Positions 13,184-24,254 of a stretch of DNA of 64,000 nt are shown here, one piece after another (position 1 is the stretch's first letter; each line of letters starts with the position of its first letter). This stretch comes from Adiantum capillus-veneris (Eukaryota > Streptophyta > Polypodiopsida > Polypodiales > Pteridaceae). The notes under the pieces are model-generated. The model had not been told where the DNA came from and made no database searches. It was given only the letters and a program-made list of their open reading frames with translations. The position numbers were made by a program, and so were the translations under genes. The stretch is taken from positions 108,749,087 through 108,813,086 of the forward strand of contig CM043966.1 of assembly GCA_014529385.2 (NCBI GenBank), written 5' to 3'.

Positions 13184-13499
13184 TGTAGGAACTCGAGGTG
13201 TGTTCTTCCATGCTAAGGTTGGTCTATTGTCTATTGCGTAGTTAAATACTATGAATCCTTAACTTGATGACCATATCTCCCATAGTTATTGCAATTACCG
13301 TTAAATTTTACTCTAGAAGTACGTCATTCACTGGTACTATGTGGACCATAGAAAATTAAGCACCATTGGTGCTCCCTTCTTGGATACATATGATTGTTTT
13401 ATGGAGCACAATTGTCTCTAAGGCTTTCTTAAATGGCTTTGGTGAGATCTACTACAGTCATCTCATATATCTTTGTCTCTTTAGCAATAGGCTTTATGG

Positions 13500-14910
13500 T
13501 CATTGGCTCATGTCCCATGCTTGCGAGCTAGTAGATTTCGGCTCAACAGACACTCTTTCTCCTTGAATCATTACATTGTCCTCCAATTGGATCACATTGG
13601 TGGTGAGTGCTTCCCAGATGGTGATACCTCTAATGACTAGGCCATTGTAGATATCCTCATGTCGTAGTCCCCTAATGAATCTATCAAGAAATTGGTTATT
13701 ATTGAAACACTCAATTGGATTACAACGAGAATTCAAATGCTTCAAGCAACTAATAAAGTCTCTCACGGACTCCCCTTCCTCTCATTGGGCTTTTTGGAGC
13801 TGAGATGCTACACCCCAAAGTACTCCCTCTTGTATGTACTCTTTCAAGAATAGTCTCCTAAGAGTAGGGCAAATCGTTTTTTTCTTCCACGCTTAGGGTT
13901 CTATACCAATCCCCATCTTTTCCACTTAAGGTCAAGCTTAAAGCATTACTCTTATGTAGATCATTGTGTTCTCCTAGGGAGTCACACATTTGTTCAAATA
14001 CTTTGATATGCTTTCTCACATCCCCGTCTCCACTAAATTTTTGTGTGAGCTTGGCTATTTGTAATGTATTACTTCTAGGCTCTCTATCAGGCGTGTTACA
14101 CATATTTTCAGTAATGAAACGACCAATAGCCTGAGCAAATGTTTCCAAGTCACCTAAGTGAGAAGGTATAATGGGGGTAGGTGCTCTCATGACTACATGT
14201 GTAACGGGGGCTGGCATTGGGCTTAGCGTGTATGCCCCCCTTCGGTTCCAAGTTTGGTACATTGTTGTGCCATGTGGTGGCCCCAAATTCATATGTGTGG
14301 CCTTGGGCATAACAGACATCGGATGTGACATGCTAATGCTAGCTGGTATGGTCCCATTGAAATAAGAGCTTGGATGTTGTGGTTGTGGAGCATACATTGT
14401 TGAAAAAATGGGAGAGGTAGGAGCTATATACGTACGAGGATCTATAAGTGCATATGATTGATACACACTTGTAGGTATTGTTGCAGGCATTGGACAACCA
14501 TGTACTGGTGCTTTACTAACAAATGAGGTCCATGGTGTGTTTTTTGTCATGCCCATCACTGGGGTAGGCATGGTAGCCATGGCGTCATCAAGAGAAAAAT
14601 GAGATAAACTTGGAAAGGTAAAGCTATCACTTGTGGGCTCATATTGTACTGAGACCCCTGGAAAAACAACATATGGAAGATCCATCAGACTTACCGAGGG
14701 AGTCTCTATTTGTGATAAGGATGGTTTCTTAGCATTCCCTCTATCCAAGAATCTCATGAGACCCATTGAAGGCATGTGGATCTCTTTGTTCTGCCTCTCC
14801 AACTCAATAACCCTATGGATGACATCACAAGCTCTTTGTTGTTGATCCTCTATACTAGTAGTACCTGTTGTGGATTGTAAAAAATATAACCCACATGATA
14901 GGTGTGACAT
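13500..14910 (-). pseudogene. Ty3/gypsy gag, broken
   Basis: The longest open part, 350 codons (14910 to 13858), has a Pro/Met/Ser/Thr-rich region, then KIAKLTQKFSGDGDVRKHIK-like capsid sequence with SLSGKDGDWYRTL, which resembles the retrotransposon gag domain (F-x-G-x-x-D near the start, a W-x-x-W/L-type segment later). A second piece at 13766-13500 continues with FLDRFIRGLRHEDIYNGLV, matching the helical end of the same domain. A frameshift near 13850 separates them. Gag would form the particle. Assignment rests on general gag features and on the order with protease and RT. Confidence 0.7.
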
Positions 14911-15672
14911 GTGTATAGGTCAGTTAGAGTTTTTGTTTGTAGTTCATACTCCCAGTTCTCATTTAGAAACGCTCCATCCAGGATTGAGTTTCTAGGGATG
15001 TTCTTTGAACTAGATGCAATGTGGCTCTCTATGGGTTGACCCTTAGTGGTTGCTAATCTAGGAGCACCCGATTGCTTGACTAGCATGGATGTTGACATAG
15101 GGACCTTTGCCTTAAGCTCTCTCCATTGTTTTTCCTTGCATAAGCTCTCGATTTCCTTTTTCCTCGCTGCAAGGATATATCACTCAACTTCTTACACTTC
15201 AGCAAGGCTTCTACCATCACGTAATATAACCTCGGAGGGGAATAGCTCTGAAGAGTCACGTGGTGCAGTGAATGGAGTATTCACATGCACACTCTCGGGG
15301 ATCATGGGGTCTATATTGGTCATGAATGGCAAATTTACTTCCCCACCCCCTTCATTCAGATCGCTAGCTCTATGTTTGGTGCGAGTGGTTCTACTAAAAT
15401 TCTCCTTCAAGCGGCTAAAAAAGCTCGGCCCGGACCGTGGGCCCATAGCATGCATGTCTTGGCTTGAGCTCGAGATTAGGCATTGGGTAACCCTCCATGA
15501 TGTTGTAGTCAGAGGAAGAGTCCCTAAACACAATATGTGGGTCCTGAGTGGTACTACCTTGGGTTCCCACTGAGGGCCTAGAGCCTAAGGTGGAGGAATA
15601 ATGAGTGCCCACGTATACACAGACACTATCTATGTGATCGTCTTCTAGCACACAATGAGAGCGTAGATGCAT
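14850..15672 (-). pseudogene. Ty3/gypsy polyprotein N-terminal region
   Basis: Broken minus-strand coding sequence lies upstream of gag. An ATG at 15672 opens 85 codons. The reading then shifts frame into the stretch 15533-15192 and into 15098-14850. No domain is recognised. I take 15672 as the likely start only because no coding sense is visible beyond it. Confidence 0.45.
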
Positions 15673-16094
15673 ATGACCTCAACATTCTAGAAATGTTGGT
15701 GAGTGCCTATGAAGGTCTCTCACCTAGTTTTATAGGCGTTTGCAGCCCAAATTTACCCTCAATGTTTTTGTTTTTATGGTCCTTTTTTCTAACCAAGCCA
15801 TGGAAGATGATGTGTGATAGCTCAAAACAAGCATATTGGCTAGAGGGACGTGACGTGCTTAATAGCCCCCGATTCGGTTACATAAAGCCCTCAAAATCCT
15901 AAAAATAGTATGTTTATAGGTGGGAAGAGGGTTAGAATTAGTAAGTCCAAAGGGTGAGTGCGAAGGGGATGGTGGAGGACTTGAGAAACTTTTCCCACAT
16001 GTCCTCCCTTCACTTGAGGTCCTAGTCTCTATATATAAAGTAGTGTGTATAGTATATCATAAAACTGAGGACTGAGACCTGGGCCTGGGCCTAG
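15673..16094 (-). other. Leader or LTR part of the gypsy element
   Basis: No coding sense. A TATATATAGAG-type promoter-like motif lies on the minus strand at about 16027-16040, upstream of the polyprotein start. It could belong to the 5' LTR of the gypsy element, but no second copy of this sequence is present near 1-1985, so this is only a suggestion. Confidence 0.35.
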
Positions 16095-16986
16095 TGTTAG
16101 CGGGTCACCGCTACGGACGTCTACACATAGCTTTCTGGCACTAACATAATGTCAATACTTAGGGAAAGTGACTCGGATGGGGCACAGAGACTCAATGAGA
16201 TCATCAATCTCAAGAAGTGAACCTCAACAAACAAATACACTAGCTCGATAAGCAAACCAACACCCAAAGATCAAGGAAATCTACCTATGTCCTTTCTCAC
16301 AGCTCTAGGTCATCATGCCATTTCGGCACTCGAACTGAATCGAAATGCAATGAAACTTTAGGAGGAGGTCTAGGACACCTAGGGGCATTATCCTAGCAAG
16401 TCTGGTCGCAGTCCAACAAGGTACCAAAATCACGATCCATCGTGAGAAAGGTCCTGAAAAATGAAACAGATCAGTCCCGAAAGGTCGCCCTATGGTGTAA
16501 GAACACTCTCCTATGGTCAAAATGACTAAAAATAGTGATTTAAGCACTCAAATCTACAATTAAGGCTCACTAACATGTAGTAGTGAACCACAACAAAACT
16601 GACAATGCTTACACTTAATTGAAAGAGCAAAGAGAGAGGAACACAATGCAAGTTTCAGATTTGAAAATGGATTACCCAATCATTAGAAAAGTTGATTACA
16701 AGTTTGGAGCAGCTTGTAGCTTGAGTGTACGTTTTTTGATCTCCCACTTCTTCTAAAGATAAGCCTCCTTTCACATTAAGGTTATTGACTTTTATACCTA
16801 GGGCATTCTAAATGGCCAGTGGTTGGCTCACACGGACCTTTACAATTATCAGGACATCATTACAACTCTACAATTAGGATTTACATAGAGTATCACTACA
16901 CTAGCTCGGACAATTAATAGAGTACAAATGTGGTGTCCGGCTATGTGTTCGGCTAGGTGGACGCCCGTTGGATTTGTCCTCAAACA
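16095..16986. repeat. Solo LTR, second copy of the same family
   Basis: An 892-bp repeat starts TGTTAGCGGG and ends CTCAAACA. It resembles the solo LTR at 11322-12258 throughout (shared ACGGACGT, AAGTGACTCGGATG and CTACCTATGTCC blocks). The flanks are CCTAG (16090-16094) and CCTGG (16987-16991), a 5-bp duplication with one change. I first read the two copies as the ends of one element, but each has its own TSD. Confidence 0.78.
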
Positions 16987-17796
16987 CCTGGGCTTGGGCT
17001 TGGATCCCGATCCCTTCCTTTTAAAGTGAGATTTTTTAATCTTCTTTTTTGTTTTGAGTTTTCTTTTTAGTCCCAGATATTCCAAGCGTTTTTTTTTCTT
17101 TTTTTCTTTTTTCTTTTTATTATTTTTTTATAAAAACAATTTCAGTGGATAATGCTGTGCATGGGCGTCGAGCTCACACGTGCACAGAGTACCTCTGTGT
17201 AGCTTTTTTTAACCTCCTTACAAACCAACACAACTAATTAACACTAATTACCTCTGCTCACACATTGTGTCTAACACAGTACACTGCACAATCATGATAC
17301 AATCAACCTTCTCACTGTCTACTCTATTGCTCACTATCTACAATAACTAATAGATCTACTAACACATACACATTACAGATCTTAGCAAATCTTACAAAAA
17401 ACCTGCACATTTAAACACTAATAGATTCTAACAAACTGCTAAACCTGTCCATTACAACCACTTAGCAGATCTACACAAACTCAGACGAAAGCTGAAAACA
17501 GATGGAAGAAATGCTTTTAGAGATGGCAGTGAGTGCTCCTCAAGCTTAGTACAAAGCAGTCCCCAACACCGGCACCAAAAATGTGCACTTTGCCGCACGT
17601 GTCTGAGGCTGGGAACTTGCCTCTTCACTATGTGCGAGCCTCGAATGCTGCAAGCACACAACTAGACAGTCCTAGCAAGCTCAAAGGGGCAGGGGTGTGC
17701 CACTCACCACTCAATGCGTCCGTCGTGAAGGATCATGTGCTGCAAAGAAGAAGGAGCTACCGATGTTGCCGCGCTCAACCGCCTCGCCGCCACAAT

Positions 17797-17869
<73 letters not shown>

Positions 17870-18687
17870 CATATACACACACACATACACACGTGAGCAC
17901 ACAAAGGAGAAGGAGACACAGATGGAGCAAGAGCACTTCTTAGCTTGCACCTCAAAGAACGAGGATTTTTAGCTCAAATGGACCTTAAATAAGAGTTTGA
18001 CCCTTAAATAAGAGTTTGACCCATTCACACATGGGTGCCCAAAATGGCCGATCTTTGTAAAAATAAATACACACCTATTGGACCGACAAGCCCAGTCCAT
18101 GACTCAATCAAATAAACAATAGGTCATATGTTGCAGGTGATAGGGTGTTTGTGAGGGTTAACAGATACTTTTTGGTATCTTTTCTCTAAGTTCAATAAGT
18201 CAAACACATTAGTGCTAAATGACTCCTTGTATAAGATGTACTTCATTGATACTTCTTGCTATGTGATTCTTCTTGAGTTGAAGAATCTGGATGAGAGGTT
18301 TCCTAGAAGAGGATGTGGCTGAATTTGTGTTCCAATGTGCTGAGAGTGCGAAAACTGTTAGTGAGTGTCCATTTGATGCCAAGAAGGAGACTCTTGCACA
18401 ATAGAACTGGGATATTTTGGATTTGAAGGTACAGTCCGGGCATGGAATAACCTCTCCAGAAATGTTCAAAAGGCCCCTTGACCATAATCCTATACATGAC
18501 CCAAATACAGGCGGCTTAAGATGGAACAATTTTGATAGTAGACCCCTCATCGTGACATCTATATCTAGCTGCATTCACTCCCTATGAATCTAACTCCTTG
18601 TGTAGATAACTTTCTTTGTATGTATACCTCAATTCATAGCAACTATGATGAATCCATCCTTATATAAGTATGCTTTTGTGTTGATGT
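16987..18687. other. Unassigned region left of the copia element
   Basis: No gene is supported. The region holds a T-rich patch (17090-17130), a CT tract (17799-17866), two tandem copies of a 19-bp unit containing AAATAAGAGTTTGACCC (about 17984-18021), and a weakly coding-like plus-strand stretch at 18290-18405 (FLEEDVAEFVFQCAES) ending at a stop. The last could be a fragment of an unknown protein. This DNA was continuous with 24229 onward before the copia element inserted. Confidence 0.4.
17799..17866. repeat. (CT)n microsatellite
   Basis: About 68 bp of CT dinucleotide repeat, followed by a short (CA)n-like stretch at 17875-17892. Confidence 0.95.
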
Positions 18688-19093
18688 TGTTAAGTGCGGA
18701 GCTTGATTTACCCCTTGTAATTTTTTGTATTAAAAACGCACATTTGTAAAGCCGCTTATGAGGAGAAGCCATCGTGCGTGAAGAAAAATCACTCATCGGA
18801 AACCAAAATTTTCACGGCTAGTCTCAAACAAAGCTCAAGACTAGCTTTGCTGGAATACTCCTTTTCCTCGAAATGTTATGGCCGAATGGCGGCCGAAAAG
18901 TGGTCAAAAAACGGCCGATAGTTTGGTCGGTTTGTTGGTTGTTGGTGGTTGGACGTCAATGGCCGATGGCCAGTGGCCGAATTCAATGGCTGGTGGCCAC
19001 ACAAGGGCGGATTAGAGGGTCCATCTTAGACTTGTCTACACAAGAGCGGCTACACACGGCTGCCTCTCATGAGAGAGGTCAGCCCTTTTGGCC

Positions 19094-19100
19094 TATAAAA
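19094..19100 (+). promoter_or_regulatory. TATA box in copia 5' LTR
   Basis: TATAAAA lies about 200 bp upstream of the CT tract and 370 bp before the LTR end, a plausible position for the element promoter. In the 3' LTR the same place reads CCTAAAAAAG (about 23921-23931), so the box is lost there. Confidence 0.6.
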
Positions 19101-19300
19101 GTAGGCCATTTCTACACACATTTTAGATTGTGAAGTTGATGCAACAAGGTGGGTGTAAGGTGGCGAGAGTGAAGAAGGGCGTGATCTCTATAAAGAGTAT
19201 AATCCCTTTGTAACCTACTTTTTGTTTGAAGTACTAAAGCCATTGAGTGGCTGCTTTCCCGTGGATGTAGCCCAGATTGCGTGAACCACGTATATTGTGT

Positions 19301-19302
<2 letters not shown>

Positions 19303-19379
<77 letters not shown>
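19303..19379 (+). repeat. (CT)n tract inside copia LTR
   Basis: About 77 bp of CT repeat inside the 5' LTR, downstream of the TATA box; the matching tract in the 3' LTR is at 24067-24134. Confidence 0.95.
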
Positions 19380-19382
<3 letters not shown>

Positions 19383-19470
19383 CTATAATCTCTCGTGTGT
19401 GAAAGTTTTTCTCTATCCATTAAATAAACTACTCATTCATCTACTTAGCTACGTCATATTTCCTAACAAC

Positions 19471-19482
19471 TAGTATCAGAGA
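19471..19482 (+). other. Primer-binding site, degenerate Met type
   Basis: TAGTATCAGAGA lies 2 nt after the 5' LTR. The usual plant copia site is TGGTATCAGAGC, complementary to initiator tRNA-Met. Two bases differ here, one of them in the TGG that pairs with the tRNA CCA end. Confidence 0.75.
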
Positions 19483-19541
19483 AAGGTTTGCTCGTAGCTA
19501 AATTATCTCAAGGAAAGGATTCCTTGAATTGAGTCGAAGTA

Positions 19542-20297
19542 ATGGAGGATGAAGGTAAGCTCAAGATCAAGAAGTTCAACAATAAAAACTACCAACATTG
19601 GAGGATGCAGATTGAAGACTATCTCTATCAGAAAGACCTCTATTTTCCACTAGGCGGTCTTGCAAAGAAGCCCACAACGATGGCAGATGAAGCATGTATT
19701 GTCCTTGATCGAAAGGCACTGGGAACAATCCGATTAACCTTGGTGTCAACGGTGGCCTTCAATGTTTTGGAGGTGAAGACCATGGAGGACTTGATGAAGT
19801 CACTTGATGGCCTCTACGAGAAACCATTGGCATCCAATAAGATATTTCTCATGAAGCTCATGTTCAATCTAAAGATGGCAGAGAATGGCTTTGTTGCAGA
19901 ATACCTAAATGACTTTAACACCAACATAAGTCAACTTTGATTGGTGCGTGCTGTCCTTATACTATCATCTCTACCGAATAGTTGGGAGAGCCTTATGATG
20001 GTTGTAAGTAATTCTATCTTTGACACAAATATTCTTAAGCTTGATGATGTTGTGGGTGTTCTCCTAAGCGATGAAATGCAAAGGAGAAGCACAGGAGAAT
20101 CATCAAGTGCTGCACTATTAGTGGAAACAAGAGGAAGGCCTAAGGAGAGGTTCAAAAACCAAAAGGATCGTCATCGCTCAAGGCGGAGCAAGTCACGCAC
20201 AAAGTCAATTCTTGAATGTTATAATTGCAGCAAGAAGGGCCACGTCAAGATGGATTGCTGGTCCAAGAAGAAGGAGTCGGAGTCTCAAGACAACTAG
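19542..20297 (+). pseudogene. Copia gag with zinc knuckle
   Basis: Gag begins at the ATG 19542 (MEDEGKLKIKKFNNKNYQHW), matching the usual copia gag opening in which a short basic stretch precedes N-Y-x-x-W. It continues in one frame to 20297 with an in-frame TGA at 19938-19940. A CCHC zinc knuckle (CYNCSKKGHVKMDC) lies at 20217-20258, in an Arg/Lys/Ser-rich tail. Gag forms the particle and binds RNA. A TAG at 20295-20297 cuts it off from the protease, which lies in the same frame. Confidence 0.9.
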
Positions 20298-20684
20298 CCA
20301 GCACCGGAGGCCAATGTGGCAGGTAAAGTAGAGCAAAATGCTCTAATTATCTCATTAGACAATGTGTCTAATTCTTGGATAGTAGATTTCGCGGATTCAT
20401 TCCATGCGACACGACACAAGCAACATTTCCAAGATGACACCAAAATTAATTTTGGGTATGCATACTTGGGAGATGATGAAGCTTGTGAAATTATCGATAA
20501 AGGTACATTTTGTGTCAAAATTGCTAACGAAAATGAATGGAGGCTTAAAGATGTTAGGCATGTTCCTTCTCTTTGCAAGAACTTAATCTCTACAGGACAG
20601 TTGGACGATGAAGGTTACAACATTGCATTCAAAAACAAAAGGTGGAAAATCTCAAAGGGATCTTTGGTGGTTTCCAAAGGATAA
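20298..20684 (+). pseudogene. Copia protease, catalytic site lost
   Basis: In the same frame as gag after a stop. The segment SWIVDFADSFHATRHKQHF occupies the place of the usual W-I-L-D-S-G-A-S-x-H-x-T signature, but Ser-Gly after the catalytic Asp reads Phe-Ala. The rest (LKDVRHVPSLCKNLISTGQL) is typical of copia protease C-terminal parts. With the D-S-G triad destroyed the enzyme could not cleave the polyprotein. It ends at TAA 20682-20684. Confidence 0.88.
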
Positions 20685-20702
20685 AAGGTTGATACACTTT
20701 AC

Positions 20703-21564
20703 TTGTGTACTGTCAGCTCGCAATCTTCAGGTTGTGCAACAACTACAAAAGTTGACAGTGTGGTGTGGGACTGTCGGCTTGGGCATATGAGTGCCAAAGG
20801 AATGCAAATCCTTCAAACAAAGGATCTTCTACCAGGTTTGAAAGAAGTGGACTTAGAGTTCTATGAAGATTGTGTTTATGGAAAACAAAAGAGGGTAAAA
20901 TTTCAAAAATCAAGAAATAAAAGAAAAAAATTAAAAGTTGGAGTTGGTTCATTCTAATGTTTGGGGTCTTGCAAGTACATCATCACTTGGTGGCTCATTG
21001 TACTATGTAACATTCATAGATGATGCGACTACAAAAACATGGGTTTATGTAATGAAGAATAAATCTGATGTGTTTTTCATATTTCAAAGGTGGAAAGCCT
21101 TTGTGGAGAATGAAACACGTACTAAGATTAAATGTCTTAGATCCGACAATGGAGGCGAATATTGCAGCCAGGCTTTTGAAATCTTTTGTGCTAGCAATGG
21201 CATTTGGAGGCAGAGGACAATCCCAAGGATACCTCAACAAAATGGGATTTTGGAAAGGATGAACAGGACAATCATGGCGCGAGCACGAAGCATGCGTCTA
21301 CATGCAAGTCTACCGCTTGAACTTTGGGTGGAATCAGTAAGTATGTATGTGTACTTAATCAACCAATCACCCTCAACGAGATTGGATGGTGGAGTTACAG
21401 AGGAGACGTGGACAGGTAAACCAATGAACTATTCATTTCTCAAAGTGTTTGGGTGCAAGGCTTTCATGCACATAGATAGAAGCCTAAGGTCAAAGCTAGA
21501 TGCAAAGTCCAAAAATTGTTTCTTCATTGGCTATGGAGAATGTGACTTTGGGTGTCACCTATAG
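20703..21564 (+). pseudogene. Copia integrase, two frames
   Basis: The first part (20703-20957) carries the pre-integrase zinc module: H in LGHMSAKGMQ and C-x-x-x-K in EDCVYGKQKRVKF. A frameshift near 20935 leads to the catalytic core (20938-21564): Asp in YVTFIDDATTKTWVY, Asp in LRSDNGGEY, and Glu in NGILERMNRT. All three catalytic residues remain. The end (KVFGCKAFMHI) is the familiar copia segment after the core. The reading stops at 21564 within the region linking integrase to RT. Confidence 0.9.
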
Positions 21565-21599
21565 AATCCTAAAGATGGTAAGATATTTACGAGTAGGGA

Positions 21600-22960
21600 T
21601 GTAATTTTTAACAAACAAAATCTGTACAAAGGCTACTTGAAAAGAAAACAAACAAAAGAAATAGGTGATGAGTACATGGAGCTTGAGGACGGTGAAGACT
21701 CAAGGAGTGCAAACAGTGAACGTACATTAATGTCAACCAAATGAGGAGCCTCAACATATTCCTCAAAGATCTACAAGAGCAAGTAGACCTCCAGAAAGGT
21801 GTATTCCTTCCTTCAACCATCTCTTGATCTCAGATTCTGGAGAGCCATAACCATACGAGGAAGCTATGCAACACGAATCCAAAGAAGAATGGATAAAGAG
21901 CATGCAGGTGGAGATGGATTCATTACATCGCAACCAAACATGGGAGTTGGTTGAGTTGTCTAAAGATAAGAGGACACTTCAAAACATATGGTTGTACAAG
22001 TTCAAGGAAGAAGAAGGTGGGAAGAAAAGGTACAAGTCTAGGCTTGTGGGGTAAAAGGGTTTTCTCAAAAGAAAGATTTTGACCTCAATGAAATATTTTC
22101 TCATGTTGTAAAAATGAACTCAATTAGACTTGTCTTAAGCCTTATGGTTTCTCATGATTTAAATCTTGAGCAAATGGATGTAATTATGACATTCCCTCAA
22201 GGTGACTTAGAGGAGGAAATTTACATGCTTCAACCAAAGGGGTATGAAGTAAAAGGTAAGGAGAAAATGGTTTGCAAATTAAAGAAAAGCTTGTATGGTT
22301 TAAAGAAAGCATCAAGAAAGTGGTACTTGAAGTTAAATCCATGGATGCTCAATCATGGATTCACAAGATGCAACTCAGATCACTGTGTCTACACAAAGAA
22401 TTTGGGAGATGGGAAGCTCATCATCCTAATGTTGTATGTTGATGACATGTTTATTGCAAGTGCTAACATGAAGGACATCAAAGAGGAGTTATCTAATCTT
22501 TTTCAATGAAAGATTTAGGTGCTGCAAAGAGGATACTTGGTATGAAGATATCAAGGGATGGGGCGAAGAAGACAATAAAGCTATCTCAAGAGGATTACAT
22601 CAAGAAGGTACTAGAAATGTTTGCAATGCAAAATGCAAAAACGATTTCTACACCTTTGGCTGGTCACGTTAAACTAACCAAGGATATGTGTCCAAAGACA
22701 CAAGAAGAGATAGCCTATATGTCTAAAGTCCCATATGTTGTAGCGGTAGGTTCTCTTATTATGTATGCTATGGTCTGGACAAGGCTAGACATTGCACATG
22801 CAGTGGGAGTTGTAAGCAAGTTCATGGACAACCCAAGTAAAGAGCACTGGCAAGTTGTGAATTGGATACTTAGGTATTTGAAAGGGACAACAACGAATGC
22901 TTTGTATTTTGGAGGAACTGGTATTTTTGGGAAGGGTATGTTGATGCAGATATGGCAGGT
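21600..22960 (+). pseudogene. Copia reverse transcriptase, several frames
   Basis: The linker (21600-21860) is followed by the RT opening at 21866 (EEWIKSMQVEMDSLHRNQTW, WELVELSKDKRTLQ, YKSRLVG). The core at 22114-22509 has QMDVIMTFPQGDLEEEIYM and the catalytic YVDD (codons at 22435-22446). The rest is at 22506-22960 (MKDLGAAKRILGMKISRD, VGSLIMYAMVWTRLDIAHAV, RYLKGTT). Frame changes near 22050, 22505 and 22940 break it. RT copies the element RNA in the particle. Confidence 0.92.
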
Positions 22961-23389
22961 GACAAAGACACTCGAAGGAGCACTACTGGCTATGTCTTCA
23001 CGGTTGGAGGCACAACAATAATCTGGGCTTCAAAGCTGCAGAAAGTGGTCTCACTTTCCACCACAGAAGCAGAGTATGTAGCAGTGAAAGAGGCAAGCAA
23101 AGAAAACTTGTGGCTTCACAGATTCTTAGAAGAGCTTAGATTCAAACAAGACAATTGTGTCTTGTACAATGATAGCCAAAGTGCTATCCATCTTGTGAAG
23201 AATTCAACCTTTCATTCAAGGACAAAGCACATTGAGGTGAGATATCACTTCATACGCACTCTTTTGAAAGAGGGACAACTAAAGCTAGGAAAGGTGCATA
23301 CAAGTGAAAATCATGCAAACATGTTCACAAAGGTGGTCAACAAGGAGAAGTTGAGATTCTACTCATCTTCAATCGACATTGAAGGATAA
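22952..23389 (+). pseudogene. Copia RNase H
   Basis: An open stretch of 145 codons carries the copia RNase H signature: [18 protein letters not shown], then [20 protein letters not shown] with the catalytic Glu, then [13 protein letters not shown], and [15 protein letters not shown]. The first catalytic Asp lies just upstream in another frame. This domain is open by itself. The stop at 23387-23389 ends the polyprotein, 60 bp before the 3' LTR. Confidence 0.92.
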
Positions 23390-23439
23390 AAAGCCAGGAT
23401 GGAAAGTAGTCACAAGTTTGGTGTAGAGATCAGTCTCCA

Positions 23440-23449
23440 AGTGGGAAAT
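23440..23449 (+). other. Polypurine tract of copia 1
   Basis: AGTGGGAAAT lies directly before the TG of the 3' LTR. It is purine-rich, as expected for the plus-strand primer. Confidence 0.65.
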
Positions 23450-24065
23450 TGTTAAGTATGGATCCTGATTTACCCCTTGTAATTTTCTATATTAAAAACA
23501 CACGTTTGTAAGGCCCCCTTATGAGGAGAAGCCATCGTGCGTGAAGAAAACTCACTCGCGGAAAACTAAAATTTTCACGGCCAGTCTCGAGCAAAGCTCA
23601 AGACTTGACTTCGCTGGAATATTCCTTTTCGTCAAAATATTATGGCTGGATGGTGGCCGTGGATGGTGGCCGAAAAGTGGTTGGAAAATGGCCCGTTGTT
23701 GGTCGATTGGCCAGTGGCTGGTAGTCAATGGCTGGTGGCCGATCGTCAAAAGTCCATGGACGGTGGCCGGTGGCCAAATTTAATGGTCGGTGGCCGATTT
23801 CAAAGGTGGATTTTTCTCCTCAAGAGCGGCCACACAAGGGCAAATTGGAGGTCCAATTTGGACTTGTCTACACAAGGGCGGCTACACACGGCTGTCTCTC
23901 ATGAGAGAGGTCAGTCCTTTTGGCCTAAAAAAGAGGCCATTTCTACACACGTTTTGGAGTGTGAAGTTGATGCAACAAGGTGGGTGTGAGGTGGTGAGAG
24001 TGAAGCAAGGCTATAATCCCTTACAAGGGATGTAGCCCACATTGGGTAAGCCACGTATATCTTGT

Positions 24066-24137
<72 letters not shown>

Positions 24138-24228
24138 CTACTCTATAATCTCTCGTGTGTGAAAATTTGTCTCTCTCCATTAAGTAAACTACTCATTTAT
24201 CTACTTAGCTACGTCATATTTCCTAACA
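23450..24228 (+). repeat. 3' LTR of copia element 1
   Basis: 779 bp, from TGTTAAGTATGG to CCTAACA, matching the 5' LTR with substitutions and indels throughout. The CT tract is at 24067-24134. Confidence 0.93.
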
Positions 24229-24254
24229 GATGTCTAGTCGATTCTTTTCTTGAG

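Larger units (their letters stand above)
1985..15672 (-). mobile_element. Decayed Ty3/gypsy element, interrupted twice
   Basis: Minus-strand coding remnants follow the Ty3/gypsy order gag, protease, reverse transcriptase, RNase H, integrase. Two insertions interrupt it: a 4.5-kb LTR element (3940-8487) and a solo LTR (11322-12258). Ignoring these, the coding sense runs on cleanly across both junctions, which shows that the pieces were once one element. Every domain carries stops or frameshifts, so the element cannot be active by itself. I could not recognise its own LTRs: nothing repeated flanks 1985 and 15672. Its ends are therefore uncertain, and the boundaries given are only those of recognisable coding sequence. 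Confidence 0.8.
18688..19468 (+). repeat. 5' LTR of copia element 1
   Basis: 781 bp, from TGTTAAGTGCGG to CCTAACA. It contains a TATA box (TATAAAA, 19094-19100), GGTGGCC-rich short repeats (about 18880-19010) and a CT tract (19303-19379) about 90 bp before its end. Confidence 0.93.
18688..24228 (+). mobile_element. Ty1/copia retrotransposon, complete structure, mutated
   Basis: A 5,541-bp element with LTRs at 18688-19468 and 23450-24228. The flanking 5-bp duplication GATGT (18683-18687 and 24229-24233) is perfect. Inside, in order: degenerate Met-type primer site, gag with zinc knuckle, protease, integrase, RT, RNase H, polypurine tract. That order (integrase before RT) defines Ty1/copia. 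Several nonsense codons and frameshifts interrupt gag-pol, and the protease catalytic site is altered, so this copy is non-autonomous today. Structural completeness with an intact TSD suggests a younger age than the gypsy element to its left. Confidence 0.95.

Noticed and set aside
11322-16986. One LTR element bounded by the two similar repeats at 11.3-12.3 and 16.1-17.0 kb
   Set aside because: Each repeat has its own flanking duplication, and the flanks 11317-11321 (CTCGC) and 16987-16991 (CCTGG) do not match each other. The gag between them reads on into the protease beyond the left repeat.
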